Assembly: GCF_963675165.1 (NCBI RefSeq)
Contig: NC_087387.1
Location: forward strand, 1,061,001-1,125,000
Length of the DNA stretch: 64,000 nucleotides
Reading direction: 5' to 3'
DNA from: Halichondria panicea
Lineage: Eukaryota > Porifera > Demospongiae > Suberitida > Halichondriidae
Under the pieces are notes generated by a model. The model was not told the DNA's origin and did not search any database. It saw only the letters and a program-made list of their open reading frames with translations. Made by a program: the position numbers and the translations under genes. Of the stretch, positions 1-25,009 are shown in pieces. How positions within the stretch are numbered: position 1 is the first letter of the stretch; each line of letters opens with the position of its first letter.

Positions 1-652
1 TCTTGAGTGGGGAGAGGTGCTCCGTCAGCTTTTTGCGAGTTGTGGGGGCGGCTTTCTTTACAAATTCGTAATTGTGTCCAGCGTGTTCAATAACGATACA
101 GTCTCGACAGATGAGCTTGTTGCAATCAAAACAGAAAATCTTTTTTGGCTCCTCATGATCCTCGCATTTTGGGGGTGGTGGGTTTTCGAATGTTAGTTCT
201 TTCACTCCGCCCTGTTTGAGCTCTTCCAGAGTGGAGACGATATGTGTAGCAAACATTTTCATACGTTGATGAGATTCTACACATTTTTCACACATAAACT
301 GGACACACTGTCGGCAGAATGCAGTGGCCTTTCCCCCAGGGCACATTTCACAGGTTGTCTCCAACTTGCCGTGGGCTTTCTCCATCCTCGAGTGGAGTGC
401 TTTCATCCGGTTGATGAAGAACGCAGTGGTCAGTCTGTCTGGGTTGTTGTCTGGCAATAGAGTGGGCTCACGACAGTCGGGGCAGGGGAACGGCTGGTTG
501 GGTGGGTAGCGACTGGAGAGTGTGAGGATGCATTGCTTGCAGTAGTAGTGACAACAAGGGAGCAGCTTTGGCTCCTGGTAGCGGTCATGACAGATGCCAC
601 AGGTCACTTCTTGCTCGAGATCAGCAACAACTGGATCAGGTCCTTCGGCCAT
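1..652 (-). CDS. TRIM-NHL protein, copy 1 (N-terminal part, cut by window edge)
   Basis: About 217 N-terminal residues are visible. They contain the RING finger (C-x2-C, C-x-H-x2-C-x2-C, C-x2-C at about residues 18-60), B-box 1 (about 101-137), B-box 2 (about 163-193) and the start of the coiled coil. The start is the MAEGPDP methionine shared by all copies. The gene is expected to be a RING-type E3 ubiquitin ligase with a filamin/NHL C-terminus, as in the TRIM2/TRIM3/TRIM71 class. That half lies outside the window. It is nearly identical to copy 2 over this region, with only a few base differences, so these two are very recent duplicates or recently converted. A 5' UTR intron is predicted at 666-847. 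Confidence 0.9.
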   Translation of the reverse strand, partial: MAEGPDPVVADLEQEVTCGICHDRYQEPKLLPCCHYYCKQCILTLSSRYPPNQPFPCPDCREPTLLPDNNPDRLTTAFFINRMKALHSRMEKAHGKLETTCEMCPGGKATAFCRQCVQFMCEKCVESHQRMKMFATHIVSTLEELKQGGVKELTFENPPPPKCEDHEEPKKIFCFDCNKLICRDCIVIEHAGHNYEFVKKAAPTTRKKLTEHLSPLK

Positions 653-1511
653 TATTAGTTAAGATCTGGGGAATGCATTTGTACAACATTTATAAAAGCA
701 TGAAGCTATTCTAATATAAAAATTAAATAGCAACTTCCCTAGAAATTGAGTATACAAGAATTGTTGAATCTGTGAATAATATTTTGCACTAAGTGATCAA
801 TTAGGTCAAGCTAAGCTAGACCTCTGCAGCTAGTTGAAAAAACTTACCTATGAACTTCCTAGATACCGTATAGCGCGAAATTTTCGAGGGGCTTAATTTT
901 CGTGGATTTCGTGGGTTAGCAATCCTACACGAAAATTAAGTCCACGAAAATCGTTCTTTACCTGCTATAACGTGCAAGATTTAAAGGCGTGGCTTCCGGT
1001 AAGCAGTCATTCCGCGAACATTGTGCAACGAAATGGCTTTTAGAGGCCAATCCACGAAATATAAGTGCCTCGAAAATTTCGCGCTATACGGTAGATCCCA
1101 ACAAGCCTTTACGCCCATAATTTATTACACAATGTCTGACCAGATACGCCCACTTTTTTGTTTCAACACTGGCCCACACTTTTTCTTTCAATATGAAAGT
1201 ACATGTACATGTATGTACAACAATTCTACACAACTTGGTAGTAACATCTATATCTCCCTGAGCACTGGGCATGAGATGCCTTGATCCCAAGCCACACTGA
1301 ATGGAGGCCTTGTAGGAGGCTAGGGATGCTTCTATTAAAAGCTGTCTTGGTATCTTTCAATTTAAAATTATAATTATCAGCGTACTAGGTACACAAATAA
1401 TATTGAGGAATGCATAATTATAAGTATGTGTTCAATACATGTACATGTATATAACTGGTAAAAATGTTTGCCAAGTTTATAAGTCGTTGAACAAACTAAT
1501 ATTCGATGTGT
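653..1511. other. TRIM copy 1 upstream region and 5' UTR intron
   Basis: On the minus strand a 5' UTR intron runs from donor AG|GTAAGTT (847) to acceptor CCCCAG|ATCTT (666), 13 bases before the ATG. The same arrangement precedes every full copy. The rest is AT-rich spacer with a palindromic element at 866-1091. No other gene is seen before the MCM6 stop codon at 1512. A TRIM promoter should lie here, but I see no unambiguous core element. Confidence 0.6.
866..1091. mobile_element. 226-bp MITE with 24-bp perfect terminal inverted repeats
   Basis: Both ends read CCGTATAGCGCGAAATTTTC (first 20 of 24 matching bases) in inverted orientation, flanked by TA on each side (864-865 and 1092-1093). The interior holds further inverted repeats and no ORF. 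The equivalent place upstream of TRIM copy 2 (near 10046) lacks the element, so it inserted after that duplication. TA duplication and TIRs fit a Tc1/mariner-type non-autonomous element; the family is inferred. Confidence 0.8.
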
Positions 1512-5824
<4,313 letters not shown>

Positions 5825-5879
5825 CTGTGTGTACGAAGTAGGTTATAATTATGAATGAGTAACACCAGGAGCGGCACTC

Positions 5880-6390
5880 CTGTTAACAAGTTGAATGTGC
5901 AGTAAATGGTGGAGTCTAATGAACTTACACATGCTCACTCTACTTCAACATGTGCTACACTATGTTCTAAGACCGCAGACATCTCATCACACATGTGTTT
6001 ACACATAGTACATGAATACACTGTGTATAATAATATCACTGTAGATGCATACACTAACTAAATTAAGACATAAAATGGTAGCTCAACTGATGCACACATA
6101 TTCAAAGCAACATGTAACTCTGTTGTCTCCCACACCCATGTACCTTATATACAGAGAAACCTCTGATGCATTTAAGCACACTAGTTGACAGTTGACAATG
6201 CACTGTCCCCAAATTTACTTTTCTAACTGACTAAATACAATAACTCTTCTGCCTCCCATACCCATGTATATACCTTATATACAGAGAAACCTTTTATACA
6301 TTAATTTTAAGCACACTAGTTGACAATGCACTGTCGCCAAATTTACTTTTCTACACCAACTACAATGCATGGACAATAAATTATCTACAA
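5880..6390. repeat. Chimeric spacer with a tandem ~125-bp duplication
   Basis: This stretch lies between the last MCM6 exon present in copy A and the Tudor exon. Two similar blocks, about 6112-6235 and 6240-6360, each hold 'accttatatacagagaaacc' and 'gcacactagttgacaatgca'. The Tudor copies at 49.98-50.09 kb and 58.83-58.93 kb have this block once, inside a Tudor intron, so the right part here is Tudor intron. No coding exon is seen. Confidence 0.6.
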
Positions 6391-6393
6391 AGG

Positions 6394-6671
6394 CAGTGGC
6401 GTAGGAAGTGGGGTGGCTCCAGGGGCTAGAGCCACCGCTTGTTGGAGAGCAATGTTTAGCTTCAACTGTTGAGCTAGCTATTAAACTGTAAATTACGTGA
6501 TTACTTCAATGATGGGTTAGGTTGCAAAAGTCTAAAGTGCAAAGTGATAGATCTACCACAGAGATAATGATTGATCTATGAGCCTAGTCTCGAATTCAAG
6601 AATACGAAGTTGGGGAGGGCGTGGCCAGACTACTATGAGCCCCCCTTGCAAAAAATCTTCCTACGCCACTG
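6394..6671. mobile_element. 278-bp non-autonomous DNA element (CAGTGGCGTAGGA ends)
   Basis: The left end CAGTGGCGTAGGA and right end TCCTACGCCACTG are inverted copies, flanked by AAAGG duplicates (6389-6393 and 6672-6676). The Tudor copies at about 50.13 and 58.98 kb show the uninterrupted site 'ctacaaagggacaatatt'. A near-identical insertion occupies the same site at 35241-35518. No ORF; family not assigned. Confidence 0.8.
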
Positions 6672-6737
6672 AAAGGGAAAAATATTAATGTCTTGAATAA
6701 TAAAAATTAATGATAAGGCCAGGGTAGTTTGACTGAC

Positions 6738-7480
6738 CTCGCCTCTGCTCACAGTCACTGGTGGTCACGGCAATTGATAGCGCCTCCAGGTCATGCTCTG
6801 GGTACTCAGCCAGCTGTATCCAGACACGGTCAGGACTGTTCACCTGCAGTACTTGCAATAACATTGTTGACAATTGGTCTCCTTGTGTCAGACAATAATA
6901 GTGTATCCATTGTAGGCTCTTTTGGTGAAGATTTGTCTATAGTGGTGTTCCAACCATATATTCGGCCAAATACTGTAGAGAGTTGTCTTGTGTTGCTATG
7001 ACTTCATCACTTTGCTGTCGTGTGGTGTTTTGTGATACAATAGTTTCTATCGTAATATTTTCAGGGGGACTTGCATTTCTCTGGCTTCATCCTCTGGGGG
7101 GAGGGGCTGCTCTTGTACCTCAAATGTAGCTTGCTGTGTAATGAACGTGGCTTCTGCTGCTAATGCTTGAGACATCATCACCTGGTTGTTGAGCTTACAA
7201 ACTAGGGACTGGGCCGTGTAGAGGTCAAATGTCACATCTTCAGAGCTTGGCCGGCCATCAGTGGGCCTTGGGTACTTCATCTTGTTTATTGAGATTGTCA
7301 CTTTTAGTGAGGTTATTGAGATCTGATTGATAGTGGAGTCTCGCAAGCAGTGGCTCTGCTCTCTCTGTAGTTGTATAATGGGTCCATGCAACTGATGAAA
7401 CTTCAGATACAGAGCTGAGAGCTAGCTATAGAGTGTGCCTTGTCTTGTAAATTAGCTAAAATGAGATGGTAAAGATCCTC
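6738..7480 (-). pseudogene. Tudor-domain gene fragment (unit 1)
   Basis: This contains the N-terminal region of the Tudor gene (MHGPIIQLQ/ARLHYQSDL area, about 7050-7400) and the first half of its Tudor domain (NSPDRVWIQLAEYPEHDL, exon 6738-6843). Compared with the copies at 50.2 and 59.0 kb, the exon lacks 8 bases near 6754 (frameshift), and an ~80-bp stretch is missing near 6950. The downstream Tudor exons are absent, replaced by MCM6. Tudor domains bind methylated arginine or lysine; here the fragment is very unlikely to make a functional protein. Confidence 0.65.
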
Positions 7481-7656
7481 ATAACACAATCACAAACGAT
7501 CTTTCCCAAATTAGGCAGCTTTTTTTGGGCGAGTAAAGATTGTCAGTAGAGCTAACTGTTTCTCAATCAAAAGTCAAGATAATTATAACACCAAGAGTTC
7601 CTCAACCAAAACACAGATTTTCCATTTACTGCCCACACACACAAAATAATAATACA

Positions 7657-9828
7657 CTAAAAGATAACAACAGATCCGGCACTGCGCACATACACAAAAC
7701 CATCACTGTCCACAGCTACTCCATAAAGATCAGTGATATGACCATTACCAAATGATGTGACAAACTGACCGTCTTTAGTGAACACTGACACACGCTTGTT
7801 AGCATCGTCAGCAACATAAACAAAACCAGTGACACACACACCGCGAGGGCCATACAAATCTCCTTGTCCATTTCCTTTCTTTCCAATCGAGCGAATAAAC
7901 CGACCATCCATAGTGAGCATTTGAACACGATGATTATAACAGTCAATGACATACATCATTTGTTCATTGTCCACTGCAACATCCTCTGGTTCGTTAAAAT
8001 GTCCATTACCAGTTCCGTATGAACCAATCTGCTTGACTGGCTCCAACTCTGTCGTCAACACTTGGACTCTGCGATTGTTCTTATCGCACACAAACACTTG
8101 ATCACCAGCGACTGCTATCCCTCGAGGGTAGTAGAGTTCCTTTGGACCATTTCCTTCTGTCCCAAACCTCTTCAGCAGATCTCCTCTTTTGTTGAACTTG
8201 TACACACAGTGTTTGTTGTTGTCACAGAAATAGATGTTGTCCTCCTTGTCTACTGCCACACCAGAGATACCGACAAACCCATGCTTTGATTTGCTGATAC
8301 TTTGAATTTGTTCTCCTTTTTTGTCAAACACCAAAACATCACCAAGAAAGTCAGTTACAATCAGTTCTTCTGATGAGTTGAATGCCATATACACAGGGAT
8401 GTTGATTCCTTTTATCTGCTTCACTGGTTTGTCCAGCTTGGTGGGGGGTATTTTTACGAACACAGAGAAGGGGCTTCCTGGTATGGGCTGGTCGTCCACT
8501 GAGATCAGGAGGTGGTGTCGACCACGTACCCTAGGGGTGTACTCAACGCTGTACACTCCACCCATCAAAGGCACTGCTTGCAATTGTTGGGTCGATTGAT
8601 CAACTAGCGATTTCAGTACTGCTTGTGGTTTGCCTTGTTTTGAACTGATATAGACATTCAGACTTGCACATTTGTCAACTTCAGCTGTTTTGATACCGTC
8701 TCCTTTCACAATCGGCTTTCCTTCACACACAATAACATTGTTCTCACACAACTTCTTGAGATCCTCACAAACAAACACTTCAATTCCAAAATCATCTTTC
8801 TCCACTGGATCAGGATTGGCTGCTTCCTTCCCTCGCTTCACCACCTCGGCATCGATTCGACTCACCACCTGCTCTTGCATCGTAATCAGTTCTTCATCAC
8901 TTGCATTCTCCAGCGTACGCTCTACAAAGTCAATCAAACTCTGAGCAGTGCCCAGGGACAGGTCCAGACCCTTCTCTTGAACTGTCAGCTTCTCCATCTT
9001 TGAATCAGCCAAAGCAGAAGATTCTCGTAAAACACGGATCTTGCATTGATCGAGAATATCGTGTAGCTCCTGAAACTTGGTATTGACTTGTCTCTCTATC
9101 AGTTCTTTCTGGGCCTGGATATTCTGTTTGGTTCCTTTCACTTGATTCACAGCGGTGCTCAGATCAGGCAGTAGGTTCTTGAGTGGGGAGAGGTGCTCCG
9201 TCAGCTTTTTGCGAGTTGTGGGGGCGGCTTTCTTTACAAATTCGTAATTGTGTCCAGCGTGTTCAATAACGATACAGTCTCGACAGATGAGCTTGTTGCA
9301 ATCAAAACAGAAAATCTTTTTTGGCTCCTCATGATCCTCGCATTTTGGGGGTGGTGGGTTTTCGAATGTTAGTTCTTTGACTCCGCCCTGTTTGAGCTCT
9401 TCCAGAGTGGAGACGATATGTGTAGCAAACATTTTCATACGTTGATGAGATTCTACACATTTTTCACACATAAACTGGACACACTGTCGGCAGAATGCAG
9501 TGGCCTTTCCCCCAGGGCACATTTCACAGGTTGTCTCCAACTTGCCGTGGGCTTTCTCCATCCTCGAGTGGAGTGCTTTCATCCGGTTGATGAAGAACGC
9601 AGTGGTCAGTCTGTCTGGGTTGTTGTCTGGCAATAGAGTGGGCTCACGACAGTCGGGGCAGGGGAACGGCTGGTTGGGTGGGTAGCGACTGGAGAGTGTG
9701 AGGATGCATTGCTTGCAGTAGTAGTGACAACAAGGGAGCAGCTTTGGCTCCTGGTAGCGGTCATGACAGATGCCACAGGTCACCTCTTGCTCGAGATCAG
9801 CAACAACTGGATCAGGTCCTTCGGCCAT
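7657..9828 (-). CDS. TRIM-NHL protein, copy 2 (723 aa)
   Basis: A single open exon encodes a RING finger (C18-C60), B-box 1 (C101-H137), B-box 2 (C163-H193), a coiled coil (about 205-340), a filamin/ABP280-type domain ending FSVFVKIPP (about 355-465) and six NHL blades (about 475-723). This order is that of TRIM2/TRIM3/TRIM71 proteins, which act as ubiquitin E3 ligases and, in some members, RNA binders. The RING zinc ligands are all present, so E3 activity is plausible. Blade loop residues after the conserved Asp are FLG, NNK, KNN, CYN, DAN and AGS. The filamin segment is the 'KPIVKGDGIKTAEVDKC' type shared with copy 5. A 5' UTR intron lies at 9842-10029. TRIM-NHL class is certain; ligand unknown. 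Confidence 0.95.
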   Translation of the reverse strand: MAEGPDPVVADLEQEVTCGICHDRYQEPKLLPCCHYYCKQCILTLSSRYPPNQPFPCPDCREPTLLPDNNPDRLTTAFFINRMKALHSRMEKAHGKLETTCEMCPGGKATAFCRQCVQFMCEKCVESHQRMKMFATHIVSTLEELKQGGVKELTFENPPPPKCEDHEEPKKIFCFDCNKLICRDCIVIEHAGHNYEFVKKAAPTTRKKLTEHLSPLKNLLPDLSTAVNQVKGTKQNIQAQKELIERQVNTKFQELHDILDQCKIRVLRESSALADSKMEKLTVQEKGLDLSLGTAQSLIDFVERTLENASDEELITMQEQVVSRIDAEVVKRGKEAANPDPVEKDDFGIEVFVCEDLKKLCENNVIVCEGKPIVKGDGIKTAEVDKCASLNVYISSKQGKPQAVLKSLVDQSTQQLQAVPLMGGVYSVEYTPRVRGRHHLLISVDDQPIPGSPFSVFVKIPPTKLDKPVKQIKGINIPVYMAFNSSEELIVTDFLGDVLVFDKKGEQIQSISKSKHGFVGISGVAVDKEDNIYFCDNNKHCVYKFNKRGDLLKRFGTEGNGPKELYYPRGIAVAGDQVFVCDKNNRRVQVLTTELEPVKQIGSYGTGNGHFNEPEDVAVDNEQMMYVIDCYNHRVQMLTMDGRFIRSIGKKGNGQGDLYGPRGVCVTGFVYVADDANKRVSVFTKDGQFVTSFGNGHITDLYGVAVDSDGFVYVRSAGSVVIF

Positions 9829-10463
9829 CGTTAGTTAAGATCTGGGGAATGCATTTGTACAACATTTATAAAAGCATGAAGCTATTCTAATATAAAAATT
9901 AAATAGCAACTTCCCAAGAAATTGAGTAGATCTATACAAGAATTGTTGAATCTGTGAATAATATTTTGCACTAAGTGATCAATTAGGTCAAGCTAAGCTA
10001 GACCTCTGCAGCTAGTTGAAAAAACTTACCTACGAACTTCCTAGATATATCCCAACAAGCCTTTACCCCCATAATTTATTACACAATGTCTGACCAGATA
10101 CGCCCACTTTTTTGTTTCAACACTGGCCCACACTTTTTCTTTCAATATGAAAGTACATGTACATGTATGTACAACAATTCTACACAACTTGGTAGCAACA
10201 TCTATATCTCCCTGAGCATTGGGCATGAGATGCCTTGATCCCAGGCCACACTGAATGGAGGCCTTGTAGGAGGCTAGGGATGCTTCTATTAAATAGCTGT
10301 CTTGGTATCTTTCAATTTAAAATTATAATTGTCAGCGTACTAGGTACACAAATATTGAGGAATGCATAATTATAAGTATGTGTTCAATACATGTACATGT
10401 ATATAACTGGTAAAAATGTTTGCCAAGTTTATAAGTCGTTGAACAAACTAATGTTCGATGTGT
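9829..10463. other. TRIM copy 2 upstream region
   Basis: It holds the 5' UTR intron (9842-10029) and AT-rich spacer including an inverted 'acatgtacatgt' motif near 10152. It is the empty-site allele for the 866-1091 MITE. No other gene is seen. Confidence 0.55.
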
Positions 10464-15705
<5,242 letters not shown>

Positions 15706-15747
15706 CTGTGGGTGAATAAGTTGACACATTATCACTCAAAAAATACT

Positions 15748-16330
15748 TCGGCCAAATACTGCAGAGTTGTCTTGCGTTGCTATGACTTCATCACTTTGCT
15801 GCCATGTGGTGTCTTGTGATACAACGGTTTCTATCGTAATATTTTCAGGGATGTCTTGCATTTCTCTGGCTTCATCATCTGGGGGGGCCGGGGAGGGGCT
15901 GCTCTTGTACCTCAAATGTAGCTTGCTGTGTAATGAACGTGGCTTCTGCTGCTAATGCTTGAAACATCATCACCTGTTTGTTGAGCTCACAAACTAGGGA
16001 CTGGGCCGTGTAGAGGTCAAATTGTCCATCTTCAGAGCTTGGTTGGTCATCAGTGGGTACCGGTACTTCATCTTGTTCATTGAGATTGTCACTTTTAGTG
16101 AGGTTATTGAGATCTGATTGATAGTGGAGTCTCGCAAGCAGTGGCTCTGCTCTCTCTGTAGTTGTATAATGGGTCCATGCAACTGATGCAGCTTCAGATA
16201 CAGAGTGTGCTAGGTACTTGTCCATTTTCACTTGTAATAAGATGGTAAAGATCCTCATAACACAATCACAAACGATCTTTCCCAAAATAGGCAGCAGGCA
16301 GGTAAAGATCATCAGTAGAACTAACTGCTT
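15748..16330 (-). pseudogene. Tudor-domain gene 5' fragment (unit 2)
   Basis: The open frame covers the N-terminal region of the Tudor gene (MDKYLAHSVSEAASVAWTHY, LARLHYQSDLNNLTKSDN, SLVCELNKQVM). It ends at about 15748, where the sequence becomes the intron of MCM6 just upstream of its exon 15705-15537. The Tudor domain itself is missing. Ahead of MDKY lies a hydrophobic open stretch (IFTCLLPILGKIVCDCV) that could be a membrane anchor or untranslated; it is not frame-conserved in the copy at 51.0 kb. This is a truncated chimeric remnant. Confidence 0.6.
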
Positions 16331-16400
16331 CTCAATCAAAAGTAAATTATTACATACACATAAAACACAGATTGCTACTGCCCACACACACAAATAATAA

Positions 16401-18608
16401 CTAAAATATAACAACAGATCCATAACTGCACACATAAACAAAACCATCACTGTCCACAGCTACTCCAGCAACTCTATAAAGATTAGTGATATGAGCATTA
16501 CCAAATGATGTGACAAACTGACCGTCTTTAGTGAACACTGACACACGCTTGTTACCATCCTCAAAAACATAAACAAAACCAGTGACACACACACCACAAG
16601 GGGAAGACAGTTCTCCTTGTCCATTTCCTTTCTTTCCAATCGAGCGAATAAACCGACCATCCATAGTGAGCACTTGAACACGATGATTATAACAGTCAGT
16701 GACATACATCATTTGTTCATTGTCCACTGCAACATCCTCTGGTCCGTTAAAATGCTCATTACCAGTTCCGTATGAACCAATCTGCTTGACTGGCTCCAGC
16801 TCTGTCGTCAACACTTGGACTCTGTGATTACTCTGATCGCACACAAACACTTGATCACCAGCGACTGCTATCCCTCGAGGGGAGTTGAGTTCCTTTGGAC
16901 CACTTCCAATCGTCCCAAACCTCTTCAGCAGATCTCCTCTTTTGTTGAACTTGTACACACAGTGTTTGCTCCAGTCAGAGACATAGATGTTGTCCTCCTT
17001 GTCTACTGCCACGCCAGAGATACCGCCAAACCCGTGCTTTGATTTGCTGATGCTTCGAATTTGTTTTCCTTTCTTGTCAAACACCAAAACATCACCCTCA
17101 AAGTCAGTTACAATCAGTTCTTCTGACGAATTGAATGCCATATACTCAGGGATGTTGATTCCTCTCATCACCCTCACAGGTTTGTCCAGCTTGGTGGGGG
17201 GTATTTTGACGAACACAGAGAAGGGGCTTCCTGGGATGGGCTGGTCGTCTTCTGAGATCAGGAGGTGGTGTCGACCACGTACCCTAGGGGTGTACTCAAC
17301 ACTGTACACTCCACCCCTCACAGGCACTGCTTGTAGCTGTTGAGATGATTCTTCAACTAGCGATTTTAGAGCCACTTGTATTGTAGGATGCTTTAATTGT
17401 GTATTACATTCCACAAGAATCGAAAAATTGTTAGGTTTATCGATTTCAGCAGTTCTAGCTCCATCTCCTTCCACAGTGCACTTTGCTGGATCCACTTTAC
17501 CATCATACACTCTCACATTGTTCTCACACAACTTCTTGAGATCCTCACAAACAAACACTTCGACTCCAAAATCATCTTTCTCCACTGGATCAGGATTGGC
17601 TGCTTCCTTCCCTCGCTTCAACACCTCGGCATCGATTCGACTCACCACCTGCTCTTGCATCGTAATCAGTTCTTCATCACTTGCATTCTCCAGCGTACGG
17701 TCTACAAAGTCAATCAAACTCTGAGCAGTGCCCAGAGACAGGTCCAGACCCTTCTCTTGAACTGTCAGCTTCTCCATCTTTGAATCAGCCAAAGCAAAAG
17801 ATTCTCGTAAAACACGGACCTTGCATCGATTGAGAATATCGTGTAGCTCCTGGAACTTGGCATTCACTTGTCTCTTTGTCAGTTCTTTCTGGGCCTGGAT
17901 CTTCTGTTTAGTTCCTTTCACTTGATTCACAGCGGTGCTCAGATCAGGCAGTAGGTTCTTGAGTGGGGAGAGGTGCTCCGTCAGTTTTTTGCGAGTTGCG
18001 GGGGCGGCTTTCTTTACAAATTCGTAATTGTGTCCAGCGTGTTCAATAACGATACAGTCTCGACAGATGAGCTTGTTGCAATCGAAACAGAAAATCTTTT
18101 TTGGCTCTTCGTGATCTTCACATTTTGGGGGTGGTGGGTTTTCGAATGTTAGTTCTTTGACTCCACCCTGTTTGAGCTCGTCCAGAGTGGAGACGATATG
18201 TGTAGCAAACACTTTCATACGTTGATGAGGTTCCACACATTTTTCACAGATGAAATTGACACACTGTCGGCAGAATGCAGTGGCCTTTCCCCCAGAGCAC
18301 ATTTCACAAGTGGTCTCCAACTTGCCATGGGCTTTCTCCATCCTCGAGTGGAGTGCTTTCATCCGGTTGATAAAGAACGCAGTGGTCAGTCTGTCTGGGT
18401 TGTTGTCTGGCAATAGAGTGGGCTCACGACAGTCGGGGCAGGGGAACGGCTGGTTGGGTCGGTAGCGACTGGAGAGTGTGAGGATGCATTGCTTGCAGTA
18501 GTAGTGACAACAAGGGAGCAGCTTTGGCTCCTGGTAGCGGTCATGACAGATGCCACAGGTCACTTCTTGCTCGAGATCAGCAACAACTGGATCAGGTCCT
18601 TCGGCCAT
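16401..18608 (-). CDS. TRIM-NHL protein, copy 3 (735 aa)
   Basis: Complete RING, two B-boxes, coiled coil, filamin domain and six NHL blades, all key Cys/His present. It is the longest copy because blade 6 carries a short duplication (LYRVAGVAVDS instead of LYGVAVDS) and the filamin domain is the long type (KVDPAKCTVEGDGARTAEID). NHL loop residues are FEG, WSK, QSN, CYN, DGN and YGS. Its filamin and blade-4 sequences closely match copies 9 and 4 respectively, which points to segment exchange. Predicted role: RING E3 ligase with a substrate- or RNA-binding propeller. A 5' UTR intron lies at 18622-18831. Confidence 0.95.
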   Translation of the reverse strand: MAEGPDPVVADLEQEVTCGICHDRYQEPKLLPCCHYYCKQCILTLSSRYRPNQPFPCPDCREPTLLPDNNPDRLTTAFFINRMKALHSRMEKAHGKLETTCEMCSGGKATAFCRQCVNFICEKCVEPHQRMKVFATHIVSTLDELKQGGVKELTFENPPPPKCEDHEEPKKIFCFDCNKLICRDCIVIEHAGHNYEFVKKAAPATRKKLTEHLSPLKNLLPDLSTAVNQVKGTKQKIQAQKELTKRQVNAKFQELHDILNRCKVRVLRESFALADSKMEKLTVQEKGLDLSLGTAQSLIDFVDRTLENASDEELITMQEQVVSRIDAEVLKRGKEAANPDPVEKDDFGVEVFVCEDLKKLCENNVRVYDGKVDPAKCTVEGDGARTAEIDKPNNFSILVECNTQLKHPTIQVALKSLVEESSQQLQAVPVRGGVYSVEYTPRVRGRHHLLISEDDQPIPGSPFSVFVKIPPTKLDKPVRVMRGINIPEYMAFNSSEELIVTDFEGDVLVFDKKGKQIRSISKSKHGFGGISGVAVDKEDNIYVSDWSKHCVYKFNKRGDLLKRFGTIGSGPKELNSPRGIAVAGDQVFVCDQSNHRVQVLTTELEPVKQIGSYGTGNEHFNGPEDVAVDNEQMMYVTDCYNHRVQVLTMDGRFIRSIGKKGNGQGELSSPCGVCVTGFVYVFEDGNKRVSVFTKDGQFVTSFGNAHITNLYRVAGVAVDSDGFVYVCSYGSVVIF

Positions 18609-19292
18609 CGTTAGTTAAGATCTGGGGAATGCATTTGTACAACATTTATAAAAGCATGAAACTATATTCTAATATAAAAAATTAAATAGCAACTTCGCTA
18701 GAAATTGAGTATACAAGAATGTTGAATCTGTGAATAATATTTTGCACTAAGTGATCAATTAGGTCAAGCTAAGCTAGACCTCTGCAGCTAGTTGAAAAAA
18801 CGGGTCCCTGAAAAAACTTACCTACTATTTATAAGAACTTCCTAGATCCTTTAATTTCAACAATTACACAAGCCTTTGTTTTGCATGTACCTTGTACTGG
18901 TACATGCTACTCCCATTACACAATGTTATAAATCTGACCAGATACGCCCACTTTTTTGTTTCAACACTGGCCCACACTTTCTTCAATATGAAAGTACATG
19001 TACATGTATGTACAAAATTTCTATGGTAGCAACATTGATATCTCCCTGAGCACTGGGCATGAGATGCCTTGATCCCAGGCCACACTGAAGATGGAGGCCT
19101 TGTAGGAGGCTAGGCTATTAAATAGCTGTCTTGGTATCTTTCAATTTAAAATTATAATTATCAGCGTACTAGGTACACAAATATTGAGGAATGCATAATT
19201 ATAAGTATGTGTTCAATACATGTACATGTATATAACTGGTAAAAATGTTTGCCAAGTTTATAAGTCGTTGAACAAACTAATGTTCGATGTGT
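18609..19292. other. TRIM copy 3 upstream region
   Basis: It holds the 5' UTR intron (18622-18831) and AT-rich spacer. 'gcatgtaccttgtactggtacatgc' near 18880-18905 is a short palindrome also found upstream of copies 4, 5, 8 and 9 and could be a shared regulatory site. No gene is seen. Confidence 0.5.
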
Positions 19293-24447
<5,155 letters not shown>

Positions 24448-25009
24448 CTGTGGGTGAATAAGTTGACACATTATCACTCAAAAAATACTTTGGCCAAATA
24501 CTGCAGAGAGTTGTCTTGCGTTGCTATGACTTCATCACTTTGCTGCCCTGTGGTGTCTTGTGATACAACGGTTTCTATCGTAATATTTTCAGGGATGTCT
24601 TGCATTTCTCTGGCTTCATCATCTGGGGGGCCGGGGAGGGGCTGCTCTTGTACCTCAAATGTAGCTTGCTGTGTAATGAACGTGGCTTCTGCTGCTAATG
24701 CTTGAAACATCATCACCTGTTTGTTGAGCTCACAAACTAGGGACTGGGCCGTGTAGAGGTCAAATTGTCCATCTTCAGAGCTTGGTTGGTCATCAGTGGG
24801 TACCGGTGTCATAGGATAGAACCTCCGGGCGACAGTTTCTCCCCCGGAGCCTGCGGTCTTAGGACAATGCCTCCCCCCCGGTGGTTTTGTCCTAGGACAG
24901 AATCCCCGCCCCCAGGATATATCATCCGGGTACATGTACCCTGTCAAGGCTATGGTATAAGCGTATGTACGTGCGAGCATGAGAAATGTATAGACTGTTA
25001 GCAATCAGA

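Noticed and set aside
242..509. Plus-strand ORFs (CSKHFHTLM..., AFPPGHISQ...) repeated in every unit
   Set aside because: They are antisense to the RING/B-box coding region of the TRIM genes and recur only because that region is conserved.
16330..16450. Hydrophobic N-terminal ORF (membrane segments) ahead of the Tudor fragment
   Set aside because: It overlaps the TRIM 3' end and is not frame-conserved: a 5-base insertion near 51000 breaks it in the unit 7-8 copy. I treat it as unproven, not as a membrane protein.
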